DNA of 64,000 bases from Oscillatoriales cyanobacterium. Lineage in GTDB: Bacteria; Cyanobacteriota; Cyanobacteriia; Cyanobacteriales; Laspinemataceae. The DNA lies in contig JAABRM010000003.1 of assembly GCA_011390955.1 (NCBI GenBank), forward strand, positions 62,001-126,000, given 5' to 3'. Position 1 is the first letter of the stretch. Every line of letters starts with the position of its first letter. Position numbers and translations under genes: made by a program. Under the pieces are notes generated by a model, which was not told the origin of the DNA, searched no databases, and was given only the letters and a program-made list of their open reading frames with translations. Shown here one piece after another: positions 1 through 7,122 of the stretch.

Positions 1-592
1 CCAAAGACTCGCAGAAACCGGGTTTCTTTAAAGCAACCCGGTTTCTCATCGAATCTTTTTGGTAAGATTGTAGATTAATTCCCGTTGGCGGCACCGAATT
101 TTCCCAATTAATGCCTACACCAACCACCGCTTTGGTAATCACTTGAGATTTGACCTTAGTTTCTATGAGAATACCGCCTAATTTTCTCCGATTTAAAATT
201 AAATCATTTGGCCATTTAATCAAAACTGGTAGATGATAATTCCTTAAAACCGTGGCAATTCCCCAAACACTAGCTAGAGTCAGTGGAAAACTTTTGGCCA
301 CGGGTAAATTAGGCGCTAAACCAACGGATAAATATAAACCTCCGGGAGGAGAACTCCATTGTCTTCCCCATTGACCTCGACCAGAAGTTTGCCGTTCGGC
401 GATCGCCACTGTCCCCGGAGGGTTGCCACTATCCATCAACTCCCAAACGGTTTTATTGGTGGACTCTAGCTGTTGAAAAATATGCACATAAAATCCTATA
501 TCTCGATTTAAATCACCTGTAAATTCTAATTGATTCAAATCAGATTTGACAACTTTTAAAGCAGCTTCTAAGCGTTCTCGATTTAATCCCAC
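1..592 (-). CDS. birA: Biotin--[acetyl-CoA-carboxylase] ligase, partial (3' end outside window)
   Basis: This enzyme activates biotin with ATP and attaches it to the biotin carboxyl carrier protein of acetyl-CoA carboxylase in the cytoplasm. I translated the minus strand by hand. From a GTG at 590-592 the frame is open to the window edge (197 codons). It shows the family hallmarks: an ESTN-type start of the catalytic domain near residue 46, a QTSGRGQWGRQW biotin/AMP loop, a KWPNDLI motif and a GVGINW motif. There is no N-terminal HTH, so this is a monofunctional ligase. An in-frame TAA a few codons upstream supports the start, although GTG is the only usual start codon available. Near the left edge the frame reads through a pair of the 14-bp GAAACCCGGTTTCT-type palindromes (13-46), adding residues MRNRVALKKPGFCE that the family does not normally carry. 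Either the repeat has inserted in frame or the gene ends shortly beyond the edge. Confidence 0.85.
   Translation of the reverse strand, partial: MGLNRERLEAALKVVKSDLNQLEFTGDLNRDIGFYVHIFQQLESTNKTVWELMDSGNPPGTVAIAERQTSGRGQWGRQWSSPPGGLYLSVGLAPNLPVAKSFPLTLASVWGIATVLRNYHLPVLIKWPNDLILNRRKLGGILIETKVKSQVITKAVVGVGINWENSVPPTGINLQSYQKDSMRNRVALKKPGFCESL
13..46. repeat. Paired GAAACCGGGTTTCT palindromes inside birA
   Basis: Two copies of the window's commonest short palindrome (13-27 and 35-46) lie in inverted-pair spacing inside the birA reading frame. Single copies occur elsewhere, for example at 11921, 23591, 23687, 23732, 23782, 52819 and 61832. Other pairs occur at 7047-7087 and 24777-24818. Confidence 0.9.
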
Positions 593-1078
593 AAAAGAAA
601 ATTTAGCGATTAATTAAATTCACAAAAAATTCACAAAATTATTTCACGCGATCGCACTCCAAATTAGGATAAAACCCTGAATCTGTCATTACTACCCCGG
701 ATTCATCTTTTTATTACCATAAATATCTGCTTTTGTCAAGGAGCGATCGAAAACCGACGCCCTAAAGGAATAGAGACAATATATAGCAATCCTACATCAG
801 TCATAGCATATATAATAGCCCGCTCCGGAAAACGCCGATAGCCGTTTTAAGGGGGGTTGGGGGAATCGATCCGTCCTGTATGCCAGAATTGTCTATTGTT
901 AAAAACAAGAATCTAATCCGATCGATATCAAGCCCGTATATGCTTAAAAGCGAGTGAGCCTATTTGATTCAAAGAATAGAGTCATAATAAAGATTTCTTT
1001 TGGTATCAAGAATAGCGGGAGATCGCGCCTTAGATGATTTCTTAAGAGGAAATTAGGGAAGGTGCGATCGCTACTCCA
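593..1078. other. Intergenic, no gene seen
   Basis: This 486-bp stretch lies between birA and the toxin gene. It is AT-rich with scattered HIP1-like GATCG sites. I see no convincing reading frame, RNA or terminator. Confidence 0.6.
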
Positions 1079-1336
1079 TCAATTCAGTAAAGCATCATAT
1101 TCATCGTGAGAACCAATCCAGATCCAGTAATAATCTGCCTCTTTTTTTAAAGCTAAGGCGCGGTAGTTTTCCGTAATCCTAACTGACCATAGGTTTTTGC
1201 CCACCTTTTTGAAATGTAAAGATGGATGAAAAGGGTTTTCTTTCCAAAGCTGATAGACTTTTCGAGATTGCTGTTTCATGTCGGGAGATAACACCGCATA
1301 GGCTTGCCAAAAATCAGAAGTCGTTAAGGATTTCAT
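1079..1336 (-). CDS. RelE/ParE-like toxin of a type II toxin-antitoxin pair
   Basis: This 85-residue basic protein has the LWKENPFHPSLHFKKV core, a W-S-V-R-I strand and the C-terminal WIGSHDEYD segment found in cyanobacterial RelE/ParE-superfamily toxins, which act as ribosome-dependent RNases or gyrase poisons. It follows its presumed antitoxin (1314-1535) with a 23-bp overlap, the usual coupled arrangement. A homologous pair sits on the other strand at 52097-52599, and the two toxins share the LWKENPFHPSL core. The target (mRNA or gyrase) cannot be read from the sequence. Confidence 0.8.
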   Translation of the reverse strand: MKSLTTSDFWQAYAVLSPDMKQQSRKVYQLWKENPFHPSLHFKKVGKNLWSVRITENYRALALKKEADYYWIWIGSHDEYDALLN

Positions 1337-1535
1337 CGATATTCCTCACGTTATTTGCGGCGATCTCTGCTTCTGCTTTGGCAATTAGAGCATCTAATTT
1401 GCCCGTGGCTAAATCCTCTTCCATTTGTCTATCCCACTTTTCATTCAAATAGTTTTGCAGCCATCGAGCCAGTTGACGAACATCATTTTCTGGAAGCTGT
1501 TTAATCGCGGTTTCGATTTCTGGTAAAGCATTCAT
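1314..1535 (-). CDS. Antitoxin partner of the RelE/ParE-like toxin
   Basis: This 73-residue acidic protein is predicted mostly helical. It has a WDRQMEEDLATGKLDAL segment typical of small cyanobacterial antitoxins that precede ParE/RelE toxins. It is the first gene of a two-gene operon and its 3' end overlaps the toxin start by 23 bp. No DNA-binding fold is obvious. The role is inferred from size, position and sequence type. Confidence 0.72.
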   Translation of the reverse strand: MNALPEIETAIKQLPENDVRQLARWLQNYLNEKWDRQMEEDLATGKLDALIAKAEAEIAANNVRNIDEILNDF

Positions 1536-1720
1536 AGATAAAGATTAATTTTGGGATAATTATATATTTTAGCTTAAGTCTGGATCGATCTCAACTTTCT
1601 CATCCTATAATCAGAATTGGAAATGAGATCGTGCAGATTGTGTAAACCTGGGTGTCAGGGCAGCGATCGCGCCTTTTTTTAATTAAACTTTGGATTAAAC
1701 TTGGGATTAAACTGGCGAAA

Positions 1721-2260
1721 TTATTGCTCGATCGCCACGCGATCGCTGTCAGTTTTTCGTCGATAACCCAATAATTCTTCCTTAGTAACCGGGGTTCTTC
1801 TCAGAGTATCTAAAGGCACTAAAAACTCAGCTTTTTGCACTCTAATATCCAGGGCATCTAGGACAAATTTTACCTCCAAAAAACTGGCATCTTGGTAATC
1901 ATTATCCTCATAACGGCAAATTTGTTCTTCCGTCAAACCCGACAAATCTGCCAACTCTTTTTGGCTTAACTTTGCGGCCATCCGCGCCTTAATCAAAATT
2001 TGAGATAAATCATCAATATCATCAAGAGTTAATACAATTGGCCGATCGCGATCGTGGGATGTCAGCCGTTCATATTCGGCAATTTCCGACCTTAACTTAT
2101 CCAAGTGAACTTGTTTAACATCCCAAGAAAGTTGCCATCCTTCTGGGTCTTTTTGCTTCAGTTCCTCATCTTGCTCTAACGCCCGCATAGAACCTTCAAA
2201 TCTTCTAGCCCATTCTTGAGTATATTGATACTGTGCTTCGTTTTTAATCATGGGTTCCAC
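1721..2260 (-). CDS. XRE-family helix-turn-helix protein, probable regulator/antitoxin
   Basis: The protein has 179 residues. The N-terminal half is charged and helical with no recognisable fold. Residues ~85-140 form an XRE/Cro HTH (ARMAAKLSQKELADLSGLTE, then a Y-E-D recognition turn). It overlaps the 3' end of the nucleotidyltransferase-like gene (2248-2694) by 13 bp, so the two are translated together. In such pairs the HTH protein usually represses the operon and neutralises its partner; that role is inference here. Part of its HTH coding sequence is duplicated as a degenerate relic at about 2990-3035. Confidence 0.75.
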   Translation of the reverse strand: MEPMIKNEAQYQYTQEWARRFEGSMRALEQDEELKQKDPEGWQLSWDVKQVHLDKLRSEIAEYERLTSHDRDRPIVLTLDDIDDLSQILIKARMAAKLSQKELADLSGLTEEQICRYEDNDYQDASFLEVKFVLDALDIRVQKAEFLVPLDTLRRTPVTKEELLGYRRKTDSDRVAIEQ

Positions 2261-2694
2261 CTTAATAAATCAATAGCAATAATTCCCTTAGCATTTAAAT
2301 TTCTATCGCGTTGAAAGAACTCTAAAGAAATTAATCCGTAATCTCCTACAGGTTGATCTGCGCGAAATATTTCACCTTTGTACTTAGCTTTTTGGCCAGC
2401 GCGGTCATAAAAATTTAACAATTTAGGAGCTTCTCTTCTGAGATAGTTTATATCAACATCTTCCCAATCCCAACAGGCATCAAAATCTCCGGGGTCAGAT
2501 TTACTGGTGACAAAGCTGCCGTTAATATAAATTGTCCGACAACCCGCTGCTTTAAGTTGCTGCATTGCCATTTGCAGTCCGCGCATTAAACGCAATCTTA
2601 GATCGCTGGTGCCAAATCGATCTACAAACTCCTCCCATTCGCAAAAATGAACCCCAGGCGGTAAGTTGCCATTTTCATCAAATTCTGGAATCAC
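2248..2694 (-). CDS. Nucleotidyltransferase-like protein (DUF6932-type), putative toxin
   Basis: This 148-residue protein contains INGSFVTSKSDPGDFDACWD at residues ~56-75. It resembles the G-S-x-V-T-x(n)-D-x-D active site of minimal nucleotidyltransferases. An acidic ...IIAIDLLRW strand near the C terminus could supply a third acidic residue. It looks like the DUF6932 family found beside XRE regulators. It is the upstream gene of an overlapping pair with 1721-2260. The layout suggests a toxin-antitoxin-like module in which a nucleotidyltransferase modifies tRNA or protein, by analogy with MenT/MNT systems. No activity is proven. Confidence 0.62.
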   Translation of the reverse strand: MIPEFDENGNLPPGVHFCEWEEFVDRFGTSDLRLRLMRGLQMAMQQLKAAGCRTIYINGSFVTSKSDPGDFDACWDWEDVDINYLRREAPKLLNFYDRAGQKAKYKGEIFRADQPVGDYGLISLEFFQRDRNLNAKGIIAIDLLRWNP

Positions 2695-3066
2695 TTCCTC
2701 ACACTCACGTCTTCAATTGATGATTCAGCCAGCTTACCATATTTTGTTTATAGCTCAGGCGCACTGATTTTGACCAGAACCACCATATCAAATATAGATT
2801 TAGGATATAGAAATATGTGATAAAATAGGATGAGGGCGAAGCATACTCTTCGAGAAGGCTTCGCCTACGGGGAATAAATTTGTCATTAGATCCTATAGAT
2901 TTTTTGCCCGGTAAGCGAAGCTATGCCGCTAGGCTATATGCTTTGCCCCTACAAAAATTTGCCGTTATACGAATGGGCAAGGCAAGTTTTTCCGTCAATC
3001 CCGACAAATCTGCCAATTTTGGCTTAACTTTGCTGCCCGGATCGACGGTCAAAAATATTTTTTTTC
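2695..3066. repeat. Repeat-rich gap with a relic of the HTH gene
   Basis: This segment holds a short reiterated motif built on gcgaag/cttcgcc (around 2835-2870) and a ggctatatg-containing repeat (about 2910-2945) that recurs near 23630-23665. At about 2990-3035 it holds a copy of the bases encoding the HTH of 1721-2260 (compare 1936-1985), with small deletions and substitutions. The open frame on the plus strand through it (2880-3101) looks accidental. Confidence 0.6.
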
Positions 3067-3459
3067 TTAAACCGATGCTTTTGTTATTTGCGGATGATTA
3101 ACTCGATTTTCTGTCGGGTAATTAATTTCACCAATTTTATCTAGTATATCGATAACATTTATGGGTAGAAAAAAATCTTTCTTTACCGGAAAATCTTTAA
3201 GAGAAATTAATTGTTTATCTTGACGCCAAATCGTATAATTATCCGCTTCTTCAACCAGTAAAAAAATTATCTCTTGTCGATCTCGATCGAACAGTTGTCT
3301 GGTGCGATTAACTGCGGCTTTATAATCAGTGATGGGATAAGATTCAATTTTACAAAATAGTCGTTCATCGTACACCAATCCAGGGAGTTTATCAAATTTG
3401 CCCTGGCTAGGGCGAACGACTTGACAATATATTACTTCCTGATGGTCAAGAATTAGCAT
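3067..3459 (-). CDS. Hypothetical protein
   Basis: This 130-residue soluble protein begins MLILDHQEVIYCQVV and has mixed alpha/beta character. It lacks a signal peptide, membrane helix or motif I recognise. Codon use and length suggest a real gene of a cyanobacteria-restricted family. It stands alone, convergent with nothing and upstream of the 1721-2694 pair. No function can be assigned. Confidence 0.6.
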   Translation of the reverse strand: MLILDHQEVIYCQVVRPSQGKFDKLPGLVYDERLFCKIESYPITDYKAAVNRTRQLFDRDRQEIIFLLVEEADNYTIWRQDKQLISLKDFPVKKDFFLPINVIDILDKIGEINYPTENRVNHPQITKASV

Positions 3460-4027
3460 AGACGGTCTCCAGTCTAATCATAATTACTGAGTCATACTCC
3501 TTGATGTTAGGCGACAAGTCTATTAAGCTGATGGCAGATCGGGCGCGATCGCCAGCTTTTTAATTAGATCGTGTAGCTTTGAGAGGTGTCACCGCAAAGT
3601 TAAGTCGCTCAGAAGCCGAAAGCCGGTAGTACAGGGATCTCCTCGGAGAGTTCTTGAGTAGTTGCGGCATTTATTCTTTTATTATGTAACGTAACGGGAA
3701 CAATTGCTGTGATGGAGTCTAGGCTAAATTAGTGATCTGCATCACATTCTGCCCGATCGCGATCGCTTCTCAGGGCGGTGAAACCAGATACGATTTAAAG
3801 AGTGAAAACCGATCGGGTGAAAACAAAACGGTAAAATTTAAAATGACTGTTCCAACAGGATAAGAGCGATCGAACCAAAAACCCCAAATAAAACCGGCAA
3901 ATAAAACCGGCAAATAAAACCGGCGAAAATCACTAATCGATTTGTCTTCAAATAAAATTATTCAAACAGTCCCCTCACCTGAGCATTTTAGCTGGGTGAT
4001 CTTACACAAATTAAAGGAATTTATCTG
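3460..4027. other. Intergenic, short AAATAAAACCGGC direct repeats
   Basis: The 568-bp gap contains three near-perfect tandem copies of aaataaaaccggc (about 3886-3925) and HIP1 sites. I see no gene. It probably holds the promoter of the SPOR-protein gene, but no clear -35/-10 pair stands out. Confidence 0.5.
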
Positions 4028-5500
4028 ATGAATCAACGACCCTCTGTGGACAACCTGAAACAATTTCCCCGCCAAACTGCTCAGTTAAATCCCCAGTTGC
4101 AAGCAGTTCTAGGCAACTTAGACGTGCAACTTGACGATGAATTGGCTCGATATCGTCGGAAAAAACGGATCGAAGCCGAAGCCCCTCAGCCGTCTGCTTA
4201 TCGTCATCGGTCAACAACGCCGAAAAATCTGGAAGTGGTGGTGACACCAGGGCAACGAGAAACCCCCGCGACCCGATCGCGCGAACCTTTGCAATTCGAT
4301 CGCCATGAGTCAGAGGCGATCGCTTCTGATTTCATGGAAGCAAATGAGTCAAATCCTTTTCCCTCTGGGTTATCCCCTTTTTCCCCCCAAGTGAATTTGC
4401 CGCAAAAATTAGAAGCCTCTCTGTCTTCTAACCGATCCAACGTTGGCGATCGCGATCCGGGTTTATCTAACATTAATTTAGCGGAGAATAATGCCCCGAA
4501 TTCCACAGAAGAATCCCCGGATCGACCCCTGGATCGAACCCATGATTATTTAGAATCTTCGGAACAACTCCTCGGTAGTTTAGATGAATCCAGTGCCAGT
4601 GATTTATCAACTCGGTTGAGAAATAGAAGACGGCAGCGCCGTTCCCTGAAAAATTTGCTCAGTCCTTTAAGTGTTGGCGTCACTCTATTATTTGTGCTAA
4701 TTACGGGAACTTTAGCCTATATGATTAGCGGCAAAATGGGCGATCGCCAACCTATCGTCACGGCGGAAAATGCTGCATCATCGGCATCATCTCCAACTCA
4801 ACCCCCATTAGCTGAAGTACCGCGATCGCCCAATTTAGCGGATAGAGAATTTGTCCCTTTAGACTTAGATACATTAGGCACCATTACCGGCAATTCTGAG
4901 ACAGAAATGCCCGCCCCTGTATTAGCAACGGTGCCGATTTCTCCATCCCCCGAACCCACTCAAGCTACTGCCACCACCCCTGCGGTTCCCGGGCAAACTT
5001 ATCCCAGTTTGGAAAATCTTAACACCGCCATATTGCCTCAATCAGTGCAAGATAACTTGCCTAACGCCAGGGCGAACAATTCTAATAATGCCAATTCTAA
5101 TAATGCCAATTCTACTAATGCCAATTCTAATAATGCCAATTCTAATAATGCCAATTCTACTAACGCCAATTCAGGCAATAATTCTCCTCAAGCAAAGACG
5201 GGGGCAAGTTCTCCTACCCCAGCCGCAACAAACCAAACCCCAGGCACTCAAACCCCACAAAAATTACCGGAACCAACCGTCAGCAATCAATCATTTCCCG
5301 CATTCTTTTATGTGGTAATTGATTATCAAAATGAAGACAGTTTATATCTCGCACGGCAAGCAATTCCCGATGCTTATGTGCGAGAATTTCCTATCGGGGT
5401 AAAAGTTCAAATGGCCGCATTTGAAGATACAGCTTCCGCGCAAGCAATGGTGCAGTATCTCAAAGAACAAGGATTTGCGGCTCAAGTTTATCAACCGTAG
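4028..5500 (+). CDS. SPOR-domain single-pass membrane protein
   Basis: The protein has 490 residues: a long charged cytoplasmic N-terminal region (1-205), an RRRQRR stop-transfer cluster, one transmembrane helix (~212-235) and a periplasmic Ser/Pro/Asn-rich linker. A C-terminal SPOR-like domain follows (~427-490, FYVVIDYQNEDSLYLARQA... ending AAQVYQP). SPOR domains bind denuded septal peptidoglycan, so a role in division or envelope biology is likely. The linker contains a tandem NSNNA/NSTNA repeat (~350-372) encoded by a 15-bp DNA repeat at 5080-5172, which should vary between strains. It precedes the PspA gene by 114 bp and could be co-transcribed with it. Confidence 0.72.
   Translation: MNQRPSVDNLKQFPRQTAQLNPQLQAVLGNLDVQLDDELARYRRKKRIEAEAPQPSAYRHRSTTPKNLEVVVTPGQRETPATRSREPLQFDRHESEAIASDFMEANESNPFPSGLSPFSPQVNLPQKLEASLSSNRSNVGDRDPGLSNINLAENNAPNSTEESPDRPLDRTHDYLESSEQLLGSLDESSASDLSTRLRNRRRQRRSLKNLLSPLSVGVTLLFVLITGTLAYMISGKMGDRQPIVTAENAASSASSPTQPPLAEVPRSPNLADREFVPLDLDTLGTITGNSETEMPAPVLATVPISPSPEPTQATATTPAVPGQTYPSLENLNTAILPQSVQDNLPNARANNSNNANSNNANSTNANSNNANSNNANSTNANSGNNSPQAKTGASSPTPAATNQTPGTQTPQKLPEPTVSNQSFPAFFYVVIDYQNEDSLYLARQAIPDAYVREFPIGVKVQMAAFEDTASAQAMVQYLKEQGFAAQVYQP
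5080..5172 (+). repeat. 15-bp tandem coding repeat (aattctaataatgcc)
   Basis: About six in-frame copies of aattct(a/c)(a/c)taa(t/c)gcc encode Asn/Ser-rich pentapeptides in the periplasmic linker of the SPOR protein. It is a slippage-prone array. Confidence 0.9.
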
Positions 5501-5505
5501 GAAAT

Positions 5506-5598
5506 TATGTGTGGTTATTGGTTCTTGGTTGTTGGTTATTCTTAAAGCAAATAACCAACAACTAACAACCAACAACTAACAACCAATAACTAACAAAT
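5506..5598. repeat. GT-rich / CA-rich inverted simple repeat
   Basis: Repeats of ttggtt(g/a)ttgg are followed by their complement (ccaacaact)n. An extended hairpin is possible between the SPOR gene and the PspA gene. Similar structures occur at 10621-10800, 34350-34503, 56497-56574 and 59247-59370. Confidence 0.75.
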
Positions 5599-5614
5599 AA
5601 CAGGAGGTTTTAAA

Positions 5615-6334
5615 ATGGGATTATTTGAGCGAATCATGCGAGTAATTCGCAGCCAAATTAATAGTTTAATTAGTAAGGCAGAAGACCCAGAAAAAATTCT
5701 GGAACAAGCAGTCATGGATATGCAGACGGACTTGATTCAAGTTCGTCAAGCAGTTGCCCAGGCGATCGCGACTCAAAAGCGTACAGAACGACAATATGAG
5801 CAAACCCAATCTACAGCCGATGAATGGTACAGACGGGCGCAATTAGCGTTGCAAAAAGGCGATGAACACTTAGCCAAAGAAGCGTTAACCAGACGCCAAT
5901 CTTATCAGCAAACTGCCAATTCCCTAAAAGCCCAAATTGACAGTCAACAAGAGATTGTGGGTCAACTAAAAAATAATATGCGCGGGTTGGAAAGTAAAAT
6001 CTCGGAAGCAAAGACGAAAAAAGACCTCTATATTGCCCGTGCCCGTTCGGCACAAGCGTCGGAAAAACTATCAGAAGTTTTGGGGAATTTGAGCGCCAGC
6101 AGTTCCATGTCAGCCTTTGAACGTATGGAAGAAAAGGTGATGCAATTAGAAGCGCGTTCAGAGGCGATCGCTTCTCTGGGTGCCGATGATTTAGAAAAGC
6201 AATTTTCTGCCATTGAATCTAATAATATCGATAATGAACTAGCGGCCATGAAACAACAAATGTTGGAAAGTAAACAACCGAAAGGAACGTTGCCCGGTAA
6301 TAATAAGCCACCGGGTTCAAACTCTAATCAATAA
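5615..6334 (+). CDS. PspA/IM30 (Vipp1-family) membrane-stress protein
   Basis: The protein has 239 residues. It begins MGLFERIMRVIRSQINSLIS, the amphipathic membrane-binding helix of the PspA/Vipp1 family, and then has the EDPEKILEQAV motif and a long coiled coil to about residue 200. PspA/Vipp1 proteins form ESCRT-III-like polymers that protect or remodel the plasma and thylakoid membranes. The tail (PKGTLPGNNKPPGSNSNQ) is short and disordered and lacks the extra C-terminal helix that defines Vipp1, so this is more likely a PspA-type paralog than the essential vipp1. A strong ribosome-binding site (aggaggt) lies 8-9 bases before the ATG. Confidence 0.88.
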   Translation: MGLFERIMRVIRSQINSLISKAEDPEKILEQAVMDMQTDLIQVRQAVAQAIATQKRTERQYEQTQSTADEWYRRAQLALQKGDEHLAKEALTRRQSYQQTANSLKAQIDSQQEIVGQLKNNMRGLESKISEAKTKKDLYIARARSAQASEKLSEVLGNLSASSSMSAFERMEEKVMQLEARSEAIASLGADDLEKQFSAIESNNIDNELAAMKQQMLESKQPKGTLPGNNKPPGSNSNQ

Positions 6335-6341
6335 AAAAGTA

Positions 6342-6405
6342 GGGTGGGTGGACGCCGCGCAAAACAACTCTAAATTGCTTGAAAATTTATCGGCGTCCGC
6401 CCACC
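6342..6405. repeat. Imperfect inverted repeat after pspA
   Basis: Arms gggtgggtggacgccg and cggcgtccgcccacc are separated by ~33 bp. No T-run follows, so a REP-type element is more likely than a classical terminator. Confidence 0.6.
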
Positions 6406-6477
6406 AAAGCTTAACAAAAAAAATCCCTTAATTGGGATAAAATTAATTTCCTATAAATAAAAAAAATCATCATAAAT

Positions 6478-7068
6478 ATGGATAAAAAAACATTACGCCG
6501 GTCATTAATTCAAAGTAGAATATCCCAGACTGAGACAGAATGGAAACTGAAGAGCGATCGCCTCTGTCATCATCTCACATCTTCCTCAATTTTTCAACAA
6601 GCCCAAACCATTTTAGCCTACTTTAGTTTTCGCCAAGAACCTGACCTGAGTCCTATATTTAACTCAGAGAATAATTATCATAAACAATGGGGATTTCCTC
6701 GCTGTGTTGGTAAATCCTTAGTTTGGCATTCTTGGCAACCGGGAGAACCTTTAGAAACAGGGGCGTTCGGGATTCAAGAACCATTAGCTAATGCGCCTAT
6801 TTTATCACCGGAAATGGTTGATTTAATCCTCGTTCCCGCCGTAGCTTGCGACTTGCGAGGATACCGCTTAGGATATGGTGGTGGCTTTTACGATCGCCTC
6901 TTAAATCACCCAAAATGGAGTCAAAAACCCACCATTGGCATTGTCTTTGAATTTGCCCGACTGCCGGAATTACCCATCGATCCTTGGGACAAACCTTTGG
7001 ATGCAATTTGTACGGATTATTGTTTAACCAACCGGGTTGGAGGTACAGAAACCGGGTTTCTTGAATAA
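6478..7068 (+). CDS. 5-formyltetrahydrofolate cyclo-ligase
   Basis: This enzyme converts 5-formyl-THF to 5,10-methenyl-THF with ATP, salvaging folate in the cytosol. At 196 residues it matches the family. It opens with a basic helix (KKTLRRSLIQSR), and the diagnostic RGYRLGYGGGFYDRLL ATP/folate loop lies at ~127-142. The last residues (TETGFLE) are encoded by a GAAACCGGGTTTCTT palindrome, and the stop codon falls in the loop of a terminator hairpin made of two such palindromes. The repeat therefore supplies both the protein C terminus and the transcript end. No clear Shine-Dalgarno is visible. Confidence 0.92.
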   Translation: MDKKTLRRSLIQSRISQTETEWKLKSDRLCHHLTSSSIFQQAQTILAYFSFRQEPDLSPIFNSENNYHKQWGFPRCVGKSLVWHSWQPGEPLETGAFGIQEPLANAPILSPEMVDLILVPAVACDLRGYRLGYGGGFYDRLLNHPKWSQKPTIGIVFEFARLPELPIDPWDKPLDAICTDYCLTNRVGGTETGFLE

Positions 7069-7097
7069 CAAGAGAAACCCGGTTTCCTGTTTTTTTG
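7047..7097 (+). terminator. Rho-independent terminator built from two palindromic repeats
   Basis: Arms agaaaccgggtttcttg and caagagaaacccggtttc form a long stem with a ~5-nt loop that contains the stop codon of the cyclo-ligase gene. A run of T follows (7090-7096). Confidence 0.85.
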
Positions 7098-7122
7098 TAG
7101 AATCAACAACCCCGTTCTTCGT

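Noticed and set aside
2880-3101. 73-residue plus-strand frame
   Set aside because: It runs through short dispersed repeats and a relic of the HTH gene read in antisense; no ribosome-binding site or family resemblance.
5088-5318. Frame rich in MPILIMPIL repeats
   Set aside because: Out-of-frame reading of the 15-bp repeat in the SPOR gene.
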